A stretch of 64,000 bases of DNA from Typha latifolia. Taxonomy: Eukaryota > Streptophyta > Magnoliopsida > Poales > Typhaceae. Every line of letters begins with the position of its first letter. Within the stretch, counting starts at the first letter, position 1. The notes under the pieces were generated by a model, which worked only from the letters and a program-made list of their open reading frames with translations, was not told the origin of the DNA and ran no database searches. Made by a program: the position numbers and the translations under genes. This document shows positions 32,582 through 44,385 of the stretch, in pieces. Location of the stretch: the NCBI GenBank assembly GCA_019914945.1, contig CM034106.1, positions 3,410,001 to 3,474,000 on the forward strand. Reading direction: 5' to 3'.

Positions 32582-32930
32582 TAAATACATATCTGTTATC
32601 TACTTTTTCTAAAAAAGATAGTAAATAACTTTAAAATTAATTTTATTTAATGCTTCATAATTAACAAAATATAAATTTATCAAAAAGAGAAATGTGTAGG
32701 CTTATTGTAATAAAAGGATAATATGGTCATTTGAGAATGGGTGGAGTTATTCCAAAATCTTAAAATAACTGTATTCCAGCCAAAACACGAAATAGAGGTA
32801 CTTTAGAATTTAGGATTTATTCTATTTTCTTATTCTAAAACTTTATCTATTGTTTATCACATCTAATCTAAAATCAAAGAGGTTTATTTTAGAATTGAGC
32901 CCTTATTTCGTCCAATCAAACGCCCTTGTG
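32582..32930. other. AT-rich flank of C1, possible MITE right half
   Basis: Non-coding. It ends with GTCCAATCAAACGCCC, the partner of the left half at 24337-24514. Confidence 0.25.
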
Positions 32931-32977
32931 CCTTGTTAATCAATCACCTGCCCTCTTTCATTTGATGTACGAATAAT

Positions 32978-33522
32978 TAGGGATGAAAACGGATCGGATA
33001 CGGATCATATAGTGCTCAACCTATATCCGGATCCATATTTTTAGTCCGGATACGGATATTGGACGGATAGCAAAATTTAAAACTATATCCTACCTAAACG
33101 GATACGGATAATTTTCGGATAGAGAATCGGATCTTAAACGGATATTGATTGAATTTAAAATAATTATAATATTTTATTTATACATAACTAACACAAAATT
33201 ATTAAGAGTTTTATGATAAATAAATTTTTTGTATGTCCAATTTATAAAATTAGAGAAATTAATCTCTATAAATAATATATAATGTATTATTAGTAATAAT
33301 ACTAATATTTACTATTTAAATAAGCAAACTAAAAACTGTAAATCATTTAAAAAAATATGTGGATAAACGGATATCCGATATCCGTATTCGAATCCGAAAA
33401 ATATATCCGACCCGTATCCGAATCCGTATCCGAATCAGATAGAAATGTTTTATCCGAATCCGACCCTAATCGGGTCGGATAGCGGGTCGGGTCAGAGTTA
33501 ATCCGACCCGTTTTCACCCCTA
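32978..33522. mobile_element. Non-autonomous hAT-like DNA transposon
   Basis: 545 bp with terminal inverted repeats TAGGGATGAAAACGGATCGG / CCGACCCGTTTTCACCCCTA. The flanks CGAATAAT (32970-32977) and CGAAATAAT (33523-33531) look like an 8-base target duplication with one extra base. Subterminal regions are filled with GGATA/TATCC repeats (CGGATACGGAT, CCGTATCCG). The centre is AT-rich with no transposase. Confidence 0.75.
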
Positions 33523-33531
33523 CGAAATAAT

Positions 33532-34753
33532 ACATATTAGATTACAAATAAAATTAATAATTCCATATTAACCTTTAATTTCTCCTATGTTAGTTTGTAT
33601 CTGGTTATTGCTCTAATAGTAAATAGATAAAATTACCTTTAGCTAACAGATAGGTATAGAATTCTCTATACTAGGATAGAGACAATCAAATTAAATACAC
33701 CCACACAAAGTAGTCAATTTAATGCATCATCAGCTACACAAAGAGCCACATAAGCTGATACCTTTCAAAGGTCCTCTTCAGACAACAACATCACAGCATT
33801 CAATGTGATTTAGCTTTCCCAAGAGAGCCAAGAAGCTAAGGCCGAAAACTCCAATCCTCTTGTCGCTTGTGGGTGTAACCAATTTAGTCTGGACGAGTCT
33901 GTTTCTGCTTGGGCATAGCTCAAAATTAATTTCGAGTTAAATTTTATTGATTTGACTCAATTTTATTTGACTGAACCGAGCCCATGCAATGAGCTTATTT
34001 GTAAGCCTCAATCGAGCCAAGCTCTTTTCAAGCCGGAAATAAATTGAGCTGAACTAAGTTTGAATTATATAAGACTTCATTAAAGCTTGAAATTTAAAAT
34101 TTAACCTATAAAATAGAAATAACAATACACCTATATATATAAAAGTAATCATCAAATTATCAAAATAATAATAGACATCACATCAATTTTAAATTTTAAT
34201 ATAGAATTAGTTATCAAATTTTGGCTAGCAACTTTAAGCAAGTCTAAATTTGCACATTCATATTATAGGTCACTTGTCACTTACCAAATATTACAATAAA
34301 TATTCAACATCCAAATTTATACTACTTGTTACTTGCCATTTAGCAAATATTACAATAAAACATTCAACATAACACAGAACAAAATAGATTTAATAAAATC
34401 ATAACCCTTGGACCATAAATCTTACATTCACGAGCAAAGATAAAAGTGAGTATAAGATTTGGTTGGCTACAAGGAACTAATCTTAAAAATTGAGCCAACC
34501 CACAAAATCCTCCCTTCCGTGAAGCAACCTCGGGTCCTCCCATACCTTCGAATGAGGCTTTTGAAGGGGAAATTTTTGATATGGCAGTCATGATGCTAAA
34601 AAGGTAGCAATTGCCAAAGAAGCAACCCTCACATAACGAGTGAGTGCAGTCCCTAATGGAGAAGTAAATGTGGGGACCAAAAAGCGAAACAAGACTAATA
34701 GGGTAAATTCCAGCATCTTGGGCTCAATTGTTTAGGGAATCTAAGCTCCATAA
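33532..34753. other. AT-rich intergenic region
   Basis: No recognised gene. 33895-34060 has GAGC/GCTC-rich sequence of a kind seen in small dispersed plant repeats. An open frame of 75 codons at 34364-34591 (minus) is described separately. Confidence 0.4.
34364..34591 (-). CDS. Short unrecognised ORF
   Basis: 75 codons from ATG 34591. The first half is glycine/serine-rich with GGPEVASRKGGFCGLAQF and unlike retroelement proteins; the second half is hydrophobic. No family recognised. The downstream stretch at 33730-33870 (minus) has another short plausible peptide, so this could be a decayed multi-exon gene, or chance. Confidence 0.2.
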   Translation of the reverse strand: MTAISKISPSKASFEGMGGPEVASRKGGFCGLAQFLRLVPCSQPNLILTFIFARECKIYGPRVMILLNLFCSVLC

Positions 34754-35630
34754 TGATGCAAACCAAATCACCTCGAGTCACATCATGGGGGACATTGGGC
34801 TCGATAGATTGAGTCTATTTATCTTTTACTTAATTTATGCTCATATCTTATGTAAGTCTTTTAAGACAAGTTCTAATTAAGTTAAATAAGTCATTAAGAT
34901 AAGTCTTAGTTAGATCAAGTAAACTCATAAAGCAAGTACAATTTAAGTCAAGTAAGCCATTTAAAACAAATCTTTGTTTGACTTAGTCTAAGGTTAGCCT
35001 CTATAAATATATGTGGAGTGCACCCCTAATAATCAATGAATTAAGAAAGATTTATTGGCTTAAGCCTTGTCGCACATAGCTCCTCATCTTAGCCGATGGC
35101 TACAACTTCTCCCACCTCCTTCCTCACCAACTAGTGTCACCTTTTCTGTTGGCAATATCTTATATAGCTCCTAATCTCCCTCGTCCACCGCACTACTCTT
35201 GTCCTTATGTGACGGCATCCTCTTCTTTGTCTTCTCTTCCTCTCAAGTAGCAAAATTTATCTTGACCTTTAGCCACTTTTGAGTTGATATCTCAGATCCA
35301 TTGGAAATATTTCTTCTAAAGCGACAACAAATCCAAATTTTAGGAGAAGTCAATGGTTAGATCGTTCAGAATCACCTTCCAAACTTCGGTCATCAAATTT
35401 GTCCAAAAACTGATTCGAATCGGATCATGCCAATTCATATCAATTTGGTACCAGAGCTAGATCTAACTCGAATATAAAAAAGGTCTGAATAACAAAGACA
35501 TAGATTGGAAAGTTATGAAGCTATTCCAATTAGGTCTCGTTCACGTATCAAGATAATATTTGGAAAATATTCTCCTTTAACTGTGAAGAATTATTCGTGA
35601 TTCGGATCGACCCCAAGTCAATTTGTATCA
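34754..35630 (+). repeat. Gypsy LTR D1
   Basis: Starts TGATGCAAACC and ends TTTGTATCA. TATA-like CTATAAATATATG near 35003. It contains an internal primer-site-like TTGGTACCAGAGCTAG at 35453-35468, well before its own end. No TTCGAA palindromes. Confidence 0.65.
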
Positions 35631-35704
35631 ATCGGTATTAATGTGGTCAAACATCAAACCACCATGGAAATGTTGATAATAAGATGGATGAAGGTGTGGT
35701 GCAT
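35631..35704 (+). other. Primer site and leader remnant of D1
   Basis: ATCGGTATTAATGTGG resembles a degenerate initiator-tRNA primer site. The following CACCATGGAA matches the leader of D3 at 50020-50035. The rest of the element is missing. Confidence 0.5.
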
Positions 35705-36528
35705 TGATGCAAACTAGAGCGGCTCAGATCATATCATGAGGGTGATGGGCTCCATGGATCGAATCTATTTATCTTTTAATTAATTTATGTTCATCCCTTA
35801 TGTAAGCCTTTAAGGAAAGTCCTAGGTAAATTACGTAAGCCATTAAGGCAAGTCCTAGTTATGTAAAGTAAGCTCTTAAGGCAAATCCTAATTAAGTCAA
35901 CTTAGCCCCTAAGATAAGTCCTATTTAAGTTAAGCAAGCTAATCCTGGTTTGAATTAATTAATCTAGGGTTAGCCTTTATAAATACATGTAGAGTGCAGC
36001 TCTAATAATTAATGAATTAGGGAAGACATATTGGCTTAAGCCTTATAACTCCTACTTCTCATTTTAACAAACGGCTACAACTTCTTCCCCAACCAACACC
36101 ACTTCTTCCATTGGTAAGGTCTTGTCCAACTCCTAATCTACTTAATCCGCCAAATCACCCTTGTCCCTAAGGGTTGGCCTTTTCTTTTTTGTCTTCTCTT
36201 CCTCTTAGGTAGTCGAATTTATCTTGACCTTTGGCCACTCTTAAATTGATATCTATAGATCTAACAAACCAAACTCTAAGATCTCAAATCCATTGGAAAG
36301 CTCTACTTTGGAGGGACAAACTTCCAAATTTTAGGAGGATCCAATGGTTAAATCATATGGAAACACCTTCCAAACTTCTATGTTCAAATCTGTCTAGAAA
36401 ATAATTCAAATTGGGTCAAGCCAGTTTGTATCAATTTGGTATCAAAGCTAGCTGTAATTTGGATCTGAAAAGGGTTTGAATACTAAAGATGTAGGTCATA
36501 AAGTTGCAAAAGTATTCTAATTAGATTG
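35705..36528 (+). repeat. Gypsy LTR D2, 3'-truncated
   Basis: Second copy of the D LTR in the same orientation, starting TGATGCAAACTAG. The internal primer-site-like TTGGTATCAAAGCTAG is at 36436-36451. It stops near 36528, where LINE sequence begins. Confidence 0.65.
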
Positions 36529-36539
36529 ATCTAGAGAAG

Positions 36540-37245
36540 CTGCGGGCCAGCTGCTTAGAGTGGTAATTCAGTTTGATAAGTAAATATCTCGGACGCCCTA
36601 GATCTCTTGCCTATCTCATTAAGGAGACTACCCTATGTTGGAAACCGACTAGTAACCTCCAAGTGATCGACATGGCAGTGGGATTCTTCACCTTCAAGTT
36701 CGCCATCGATATGGACATGATCATTATTCTCATAAGGGGACCATAGACGTTTAGAGGTGCGATCCTAAACCTGATCCCTTAGAGGCCAAACATTCAACTC
36801 CATGTTGAGGAAATCAAGACTAATCTGGTCTGGGTCCAATTCATCGGGCTGCCTTATGAGTATTGGCCCCAAGATATCCTCCTTGATGTTGTCTTTGACG
36901 TTGGTAAACTGCATAAGATCGATGCCTATACTTTGTCTATAATGCATCGTCATCTTGCTCAACTCTGTTTAAATTGATCATAATGCCCAATTAAAACCAT
37001 CCACTAGTTGAAAACAAAATTTTCTAGGATGTTGCTTATGAAAACTTGCGTAGGGTTTGCTTTTTAGTCGCCATATTCTTGTGGCTTGTGAGATTGCTCC
37101 GATGGCCATAGTTCTGGAGAGTCACCACAACCTAGGGGGTCATTAGCTCAAAATACCAATGATGGTGGTGGCTTTACTATGATTTCTCCTAACTCTAACA
37201 TGCTCTTGATCCCATTTATGAAGAAATGGTCTGCCTCACCTTTAC
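36540..37245 (+). pseudogene. L1-type LINE ORF1 (DUF4283-like) fragment
   Basis: The plus strand reads WKPTSNLQVIDMAVGFFTFKF, IRGP.TFRGAIL, then EEIKTNLVWVQFIGLPYEYW and KIDAYT. This is the DUF4283 domain found in ORF1 of plant L1 LINEs. A decayed CCHC knuckle (VCF...RHILVAC) follows near 37055-37095. Stops are present. The 37246 LTR interrupts it and the same LINE resumes at 40033. Confidence 0.75.
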
Positions 37246-40032
37246 TGTGATTTTCACATCACAAGAAAGGGTGAGAGCGGAAGACATCCACGTCCAGGAG
37301 GAACCCTTCCCCCCTTCCCCCCGTCCTCTCTTCTCCTTTCTTCTTCTTCCTCTTCCCTTGCCATGCACACCACCCTTCCCACCCCCATTAATCCCATCTC
37401 CCCCTCCCCTACCGCACCATTTCTCCACCTCACTACCTCTCTCCCTCTCCTCCCTCTCGGGTTGCCAACACCGGAGCCGACAAAGCCCCAGAGTCGACGA
37501 AGCCGAGTGCGTGGATCACGGTATGCCTCAACCTCATCATTAAATTTTGGTAGCTAGCTCCCCTCCGTCTCACCATCATCCTCGATGGCCGATGACCCCG
37601 CATCTGGCCGCTGATCTGAGGGCTCCGGTGGAAGGAGAGAAACCTTCCTTAGGCGGGCTTCGGGCCCTTGGTGAATGGAGGAAGGACCCCCACCCCCCAC
37701 CCCCAATGGTCGCTGGCCATGGAGCGTGCCCCGTCGCCGTTGGGCCCTCCTCCCCTCTTTCTTTTTCTTCCCCTCTACTTGCCCTTCTCGGCCTTATGCT
37801 GCGCCGCTGGCCTCGAAGTTGTGCTGTCGGCACTACGACCTCGTGGGCCTTCACTCCTCTCCCACTATCTCCTTCGCTTGGAAGGGAGGGGTGTGCAAGG
37901 GTGGGGGTTGTTTAACCCCTACCCACACCCCTGTTGGGCTGCGGCTTAGACCACAACCCACGAGACTTGTGGGCTGCGGTCTGAACTGCAACCCATGAGC
38001 CTATAAGGCTAAATGGGTTGTAGTCTAGACCGCAGCCCATGAACCCATAAGGCTAAGCGGGCTACAGTCTAGACCGCAGCCCATGAGCCCATAAGGCTAA
38101 GCGGGCTGCGGTCCATGAATCCACAAAGCTTGTGGGCTGTAGTTCAGACCCCAGCCCATGGAGCTTGTGGGCTGCAGTTTAGATTGTAGCCCACGAGCTA
38201 TTTCCTCCTTACCTGCTGAGTTGGGCTTGGGCCCAACCCAATACCTCCAGCCTAGCCTATTTGGGGCCATTTGGACCCTATAACCATTATTTATTTCCAC
38301 TTGATTAATTAGCCTAACCCTCCATAATGACAATTTATTATTATGTAAATTTTAGGATAACATAGAACTCACCCTAGAAGACCCTTGACTCATGTATATG
38401 CCTAAACATAAATTCTTTAATAAGATAAATAATTCTATTAGTTCACTAATCTTACGTATGGCTTTACTTGCGTGAATTAATAGGATTGACACTACGTGAG
38501 GAGGATTTTGGGATTCTAGAGTAGCCAGCTAGCTGAAAAGATTTAGTGTACTATAGAGACCCCTAGGTGAGTAGAGTTTATACAAGTCCAGAATAATGTA
38601 GTTATAGTTATTATACCTATGATGACACTGTAGGAAATATCAGTATTAATACATGCATCTAGTGTACCATGATATATCTTGATTTGTGCAGTTATTGATA
38701 ATTTACTCATCATGATACTATAAGAATGTTAATGTTAGCATAGGCATTAATGTAACGATGCTCTACATGTATTCTGTATGATATGCCCTTGCATAAATAT
38801 CTGTTATGAATATAGAATGTAACGATCATGATAACTATGGCATGCCTTATAAACTCATAGACACTGCACCACTTCCACCTATTATTAGTAGTTGGGTTCT
38901 GACTAGGCAGTGCCCTTACTCGCTCAGCCCGGGGTTAAGGGTAAAGTGTATCTTATATGACTATACTATTAGCAGCCTACACCTAAAGTCGGGAGTCTGT
39001 GTGGCATTTAGGTAATTATACTACATAGTACTAGATTGTGATGATAGAAGAATATGATTATGAGGCGGGGATATATCTTTAGCGGTACCCGACGACGTAG
39101 GGTTAGGGCGTCCGTTGATGAGCCGAGGGCTTCCGATTCTCCCGCTGAGGGCGGTGATGATTTAGAGAGAGTGAGATATGGGCTTACGATAGGAGTCCTT
39201 AGTCTGATGGCCACAAACAACCGATCACATGTAGTGTCGCCATGTAGTGTCGCCATGTATGTGTAGATGGCATTACCGCTAGATGTGTATATATCCCCCC
39301 TCGATGTATGAGATGATGGACAATTATGTGATGGATGATTTTCTTGAGGGTATTTACCCTATGTGGTGAATAGCTCGGTAAGCTATGATAAATATGATTA
39401 ATACCTCGGTGGCCATGAATGACTAAACTACTCTTTTATTACTATGCATAACATATAAACACTATGATTGAGATTTGTATGAATAAAAGATTATAGTAAG
39501 TTTATATCTGTGTGTTGGCATGTTCCAAGATAGTGACGTGTAATCCTTATTGATTGCATTGATTTAGTAACTCATGGTAAGTCATTTAAACAAGCATGTT
39601 GTTATTGTTAGCATCTATATGCATGTATTGGATATGCACTTGTGATTTTATTATTATAGATTGTATGGATCCTACTCACTAGGCTATGAGCTCACCACCT
39701 CTTGGTGGCATTGTTTCAGAGCTAGGGAACGCAGGTGCGGATAGCAAGGAGTAGCTGCCTTTCTATTTCAGTATGTCTATTTATTGTATTGAGCCCTTGC
39801 GAGGGCATTATGATTGACGATGTATTTTGGGACCTTAGAGTTGTATTTTGGATGTGTATCTTAAAGGCTTGTTGTGGCCTGTGGAACTTATATCCGGACT
39901 CTTTTGGTTGAGCTTATTTATGATATGAACTTGTGCTATTGTGTGCCTTGTGAAATCCTAGTACTAACAGGTCATATGATGCACCGCGTGGGGGGATTTA
40001 CGCACGCGGTTTAGACGTGTATTTGGAGGTTT
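37246..40032 (+). repeat. Long LTR (2.8 kb), lineage G-like
   Basis: Begins TGTGATTTTCACATC and ends GGGTGTTTCA, inside LINE ORF1. The part 38860-39270 matches the lineage G LTR at 22100-22700. Near the 3' side are CTACTCACTAGGCTATGAGC and CACCACCTCTTGGTGGCATT, a feature of some chromovirus LTRs. No internal genes, so it is probably a solo LTR. The flanking five bases (TTTAC and AACCT) do not match, so the edges are tentative. Open frames at 37226-37998 are low-complexity. Confidence 0.6.
37934..38200. repeat. Tandem array of hairpin units
   Basis: About seven imperfect units, each a 24-26 base inverted repeat such as GGGCTGCGGTCTAGACCGCAGCCC-like arms, spaced by CATGAGCCCATAAGGCTAAG. Arms of units 3 and 4 are near-perfect. 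It lies in the long LTR upstream of its middle part. Confidence 0.85.
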
Positions 40033-40537
40033 GGGTGTTTCAAACCTCTTGACCTAGATCTCATTCCTGGATCGCAATTGATGTCCTACCATCATAAGAA
40101 GTTGGCTAAGGCCTCCCCTCCCCCCACTCTATGCAAGTTGCCATGCTTATAAAGCCAAGAGGGAGGAGGCAGGGCTTCAAATGCCAACTGCATGTCTAAG
40201 ACCATGAAGAGGCCGACCATTAGGGTTCAGGTCTTACTGATAAACTTCGAGCTAGCTCAGAACTTAGGGGAGAAGACCCTAGCTCAACCACACCTATGGT
40301 GGAGTAATGCGTCTTCTTAGTTGGAATTGCAAAGGAATAGCCAAGAGGAAAGTCCATTCATCTCTATTAAGTATTTTCTCCTCTCACTCTCTAGATATTT
40401 TTATTTTGCTTGAACCCCATACTTCTTCAAGATCTTGCTTTTTCTGCACAAGAGGAGGCCGACATGGGAGGGGATTTTCATCTATTGGCGTATTGGGTTT
40501 CTGAAGGTATCTCCAATTTCATATTCCTCTTAGACAT
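40033..40537 (+). pseudogene. LINE ORF1 end and ORF2 endonuclease start
   Basis: 40033-40306 is ORF1 C-terminal debris. ORF2 starts at ATG 40307 with MRLLSWNCKGIAKRKV and DIFILLEPH, the N-terminal asparagine and glutamate motifs of the apurinic endonuclease of plant L1 elements. Cut by element C2 at 40537. Confidence 0.85.
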
Positions 40538-41582
40538 TGTTAGATTTTTATTGTCGGCAATTGTATACAAAATATTCTAAGTGTATTTATACATGTATAT
40601 GAGCTTTTATACAAGTCTAGAAAGTATTTGTTTTGAAGAATTGCAAGATTATTAAAGAAGAGTTTATGAGTTCGCATCGCGTTCACAGTGCGTTCACAGA
40701 GCGTTCACACAGACAGAGAGCAGCGTTCACAAGCGTATTCGAATGCGAGCGCATGCATTCGCACAGACAGTAACATTGCGTTCATAAGCGCACTCGAATG
40801 CGAGCATATGCGTTCGCACAGACAGTAACATCGCGTTCACAAGTGCGTTCGAATGTGGGTATATGCGTTCGCATAGATAGAAACACCGCATTCACAAGCG
40901 CGTTCGAACATGGGCGCAGACGTTCACACAGATAGAAAGTGTTGTTTCTGCGTGCGTTCGAACGCAGTCATGGCCCGTTCGAATGCACTTGAGATTAAGT
41001 CAAGTGATTCGAACGCACTCGGGCCGCGTTCGAACGCACCTACGAAGTTTACAATTTTTGGACTTTCATGAGTTCCGATAAGACTTAGATTTGGCTCTAT
41101 CTTTGATATCATATATAAGTATTGTGATGCCCTAACTCTAGAGTGGTTGGTGAAGCAATTTGAAGGTCAACTCTTGAGGCTACATCATTTCTTCAATCAA
41201 CAAGGTCCTACTCTTCTACAAAGCTTAATCTTTCGTCTTAAGGGCTATTTAGACGAAAGATCAATCTCAAGGGCTACTGGGGTTGGATATCAATCACGAG
41301 AAGTGGTGAATCGTGGGTTCTAGCGAGCAAGACTGAGCGGAACAAAGTCGTTTGGATTGACGAGTTATTTTGTGAGTCAGTCTTGTAACTGCTACCATTC
41401 TAGTGATTGGTTTTGATCCGAGTTTGGATCCTTGGTTTTTTCCCATTTAGGTTTTTCCACATTAAAATCTTGGCATACATCTCTGCTTTTATTTTTTTAA
41501 TATTTCTTTCAATTTTATTTAAGCAACCGAGTGATATCATTGCCTAGGGTTTAGATACATATGTGTGTCTAGGTATTTTTCA
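40538..41582 (+). repeat. 5' LTR of C2
   Basis: TGTTAGATTTTTATTG...GGTATTTTTCA. Long palindrome-rich U3 (40675-41040), TATA box TATATAAG near 41108-41117, leader with CTTTCGTCTTAAGGGC inverted repeat (41225-41265). Confidence 0.9.
40675..41040. promoter_or_regulatory. TTCGAA palindrome cluster with tandem unit (C2 5' LTR)
   Basis: Four tandem units of about 62 bases (CGTTCACAAGCGCGTTCGAA, a GCATATGCGTTCGCACAGACAG part), then four single palindromes. Most units are decayed at CpG. Confidence 0.75.
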
Positions 41583-41584
41583 AT

Positions 41585-41596
41585 TGGTATTTGAGC
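41585..41596 (+). other. Primer-binding site of C2, degenerate
   Basis: TGGTATTTGAGC, with two changes from TGGTATCAGAGC. Confidence 0.75.
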
Positions 41597-41631
41597 GGGT
41601 TCTCTCACATTTTGAGAGAAATTAGATAGGC

Positions 41632-42440
41632 ATGGATTTTCATAGAGATAGACAATCGTCTATTAGACCACTTATTCTAGATGGATCAAATTATGGATAT
41701 TGGAAAGCTAGGATGAGAGCTTACTTGAAGTCTATAGATAAGCGAGTATGTATTGCTGTAGTGAACGGTTGGAGTGCACCAATGTACATGGTGGATGATA
41801 CGCTTGTTGAAAAACCGATAGAGTCATGGGATAGGGCAGATTATGAAAAAGTTGGATGGAATAGCAAGGCAATTAATGCAATTTTTAGTTGTGTTTCCTC
41901 GGAAGAATTTAAAAGAATTTCTACTTGTGAGATAGCAAAAGAAGCTTGGACGATCTTAGAAACTACTCACGAAGGAACCATGGCTATAAAACTTTCGAAA
42001 CTTCAGTGGTTGGCTACTAGTTTTGAAACTCTACGTATGGAAGAGAATGGGACATTTGATGAGTTCTATGCAAAGCTAAGTGATATAGTCAACTCCAGTT
42101 TTAACCTAGGAGAGAAAATTCCTAAAAATAAAATTGTTCGTAAGATTCTTAGGTCTCTCCTAGAAAGGTTCAGGCGAAAGTTACAGCTATTGTGGAAAAT
42201 AAGGATATTGATTCTATGAAAGTTGAACAATTGGTAAAAAATCTACAAGCATTTGAGTCCAGCCTTTCAAAACTGAGGAAGTCCAAAGGGATGGCCCTAT
42301 CCACTATTGAATAAAATTTAGAGGAGTTAGATGATGAAAGTGATTTAGATGTTGAGATGTTGGCTATGTTTGTTAAAAAGTTTAATAAATTTTTTCGAAA
42401 GCCAAACAAGTTGAATGCTGAAAAACTTGAGAAAAACAAG
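41632..42440 (+). pseudogene. Copia gag (C2)
   Basis: Same gag as C1, open for 195 codons from ATG 41632 (ILDGSNYGYWKARMRAYLKSID), then frameshifted near 42170 and stopped at 42312. The end near 42440 is joined to protease sequence inside the SGCSRY block, so the knuckle, coiled coil and catalytic aspartate are deleted. Confidence 0.85.
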
Positions 42441-43500
42441 TGGTTGTTCAAGATATATATGAGGTGACAAATCTTTATTTTCTAATATCAAAGAACATGA
42501 AGGGGGAGTTGTGACATTTGGAGATAGTAATTCATCCAAGGTAATAGGTAAATAAAAGGTAAGTACTCCAGGTGTTCTTATTCTTTAAAATATTTTTTAT
42601 GTTAACGGCTTGAAAACAAATCTACTCAGCATTAGTCAATTTTGTGATGAAAATTATGAGGTAAATTTTTTTAAAAATGATTGTACTATTCTAGATCATG
42701 ATGGTAATGTTATATGTTTTAGATCTAGAACATCTGATAATTGCTATATTGTTGGAACTTCACATAAATTAAAATGTAACAGTGTCTCTTTTGACATTGT
42801 AGATCTTTGGCATCAACGTCTTGGACATGTGAACCACAAGGAATTGCTTAATCTGTCCAAACAAGAAGTGGTAAGAGGAATACCTAAGATGAAAGAAATG
42901 TCAAAAAGAGTGTGCGGTTCGTGTCAAATTGGAAAACAAATTAGGATCTCATACAAGAAAGTAAATGCAGCTACCACTGATCGTGTGTTATAATTAGTCC
43001 ATATGGACTTGGGTCCTACAAAAATGGAAAGTCTTAGAGGTAAACGCTATATATTCTTAATGGTCGATGATTACTCCAGATATACCTAAGTTGTCTTTTT
43101 ACGTGAGAAATCTGAAACCTTTGAAGTTTTTAAATCACTATGCTTGAAACTGCAGAATGAAAAATCTTCTACCCTAGTTAGGATTCGTTCTGATCATGGT
43201 AGAGTATTTGAAAATAAATTTTTTTCCATATTTTGTGATTCTCTTGATATTCAGCATGAATTTTTAGCTCATATAACTCCACAACAGAATGGGATTGTGG
43301 AGAGAAAGAACCGTGTTGTGTAGGAAATGGCCAGGGTTATGCTTCACGCTAAAAAGGTTCCTCAAAGGTTTTGGGCTGAGGCGGTCAATACAGCGGTACA
43401 TATGATAAATCATGTTTATCTAAAACCAGGTACAAAAATGACTACATATGAAATCTAGAAAGGTAAGAAACCTAGCGTTAAATATTTTTGTGTATTTGGT
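42441..43500 (+). pseudogene. Copia protease remnant and integrase (C2)
   Basis: 42441-42600 is the protease after the active site. 42610-42993 is the pre-integrase region with HHCC (LWHQRLGHVNHKEL, CGSCQIGK). The core follows with MDLGPTKMES, RSDHGRVFEN and PQQNGIVERKNR, so D, D and E remain. Stops occur at 42991, 43088 and 43322. Confidence 0.85.
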
Positions 43501-44054
43501 AGTAAATGCTATATCTTGTGTGATCGAGAATATTTGACTAAATTTGACACTATGAATAGTGAGGGCATCTTCTTAGGGTATTCTAATAATAGAAGAGCCT
43601 ACAAAGTCTTCAATCTTGACATTTCTACTGTTATGGAATCTGCTAATGTTATTATAGATGAATCCACTGCTGACAAAACTGAAGCTTCTTCTATTTTTGT
43701 TCCTACAGGTACACGTGACGAAGACATTGGAAATGCGCTTGATCTAGAAATTGAGAAATAGGACGAGGACAAGATTAAAATGAACAAAGATGACTGCAAT
43801 ATACTAGAACCATCTGCCAAAGTGAAACTAAATCATCCACTGTCATAAGTGAAATCAAATCATCCACTATCACAAGTGAAATCAAATCATCTACTATCAC
43901 AAGTGATCGGAGATGTGAATGAACCAATTAAGACAAGACGACAAATTCAAAGTGAGGTATCATTTACTTGTTATACATCTTCTTTTGAACCTAAAATTTT
44001 GAAGGAAGCATTGTTAGATGACTCTTGGGTCAATGCTATGCATGAGGAACTAGA
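43501..44054 (+). pseudogene. Integrase C-terminal and RT start (C2)
   Basis: The GKKPSVKYFCVFGSKCYI... segment and an acidic linker, then VSFTCYTSSFEPK and DDSWVNAMHEELE, which opens the RT. RT stops here: at 44055 sequence jumps back to a copy of 43789-43910. Confidence 0.8.
43789..43910 (+). repeat. 122-bp direct repeat, copy 1
   Basis: Identical over 122 bases to 44055-44176. It contains three 27-base subrepeats (AAATCATCCACTATCACAAG type), which C4 has only once. Confidence 0.95.
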
Positions 44055-44176
44055 GATGACTGCAATATACTAGAACCATCTGCCAAAGTGAAACTAAATC
44101 ATCCACTGTCATAAGTGAAATCAAATCATCCACTATCACAAGTGAAATCAAATCATCTACTATCACAAGTGATCGG
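44055..44176 (+). repeat. 122-bp direct repeat, copy 2
   Basis: Identical to 43789-43910. Immediately after it comes the spacer before ORF3, so the repeat marks the RT/RNase H deletion. Confidence 0.95.
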
Positions 44177-44280
44177 CTTTGATTTTCATATTCTATGTCT
44201 TGAATCTATTTAAAATTTTTAGAGGTGCATCTCTAAAAAGATTTTTTATTTTTTTAGATTTTTTTACTGTTTTAAAAAAA

Positions 44281-44385
44281 TGGTGTTCGAACGTAGGCTT
44301 CTTGAGTTCGAACGCGGTGACTAGTGCGTTCGAACGCACAGACTGGTGCGTTCGAACGCACTCGGGGTTCTTTAAATATTGCGTC
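44281..44385 (+). promoter_or_regulatory. Internal promoter-like region of ORF3 (C2)
   Basis: Four palindromes, two of them the perfect 16-mer GTGCGTTCGAACGCAC (44325-44340, 44346-44361), then TTTAAATATT at 44371, a decayed TATA box. Confidence 0.6.

Noticed and set aside
37226..37998. Overlapping proline-rich open frames on both strands
   Set aside because: Low-complexity pyrimidine-rich LTR leader; frames overlap and have no domain.
37246..40032. Complete element with target duplication
   Set aside because: Flanks TTTAC and AACCT do not match and no internal genes exist; kept as a probable solo LTR with tentative ends.
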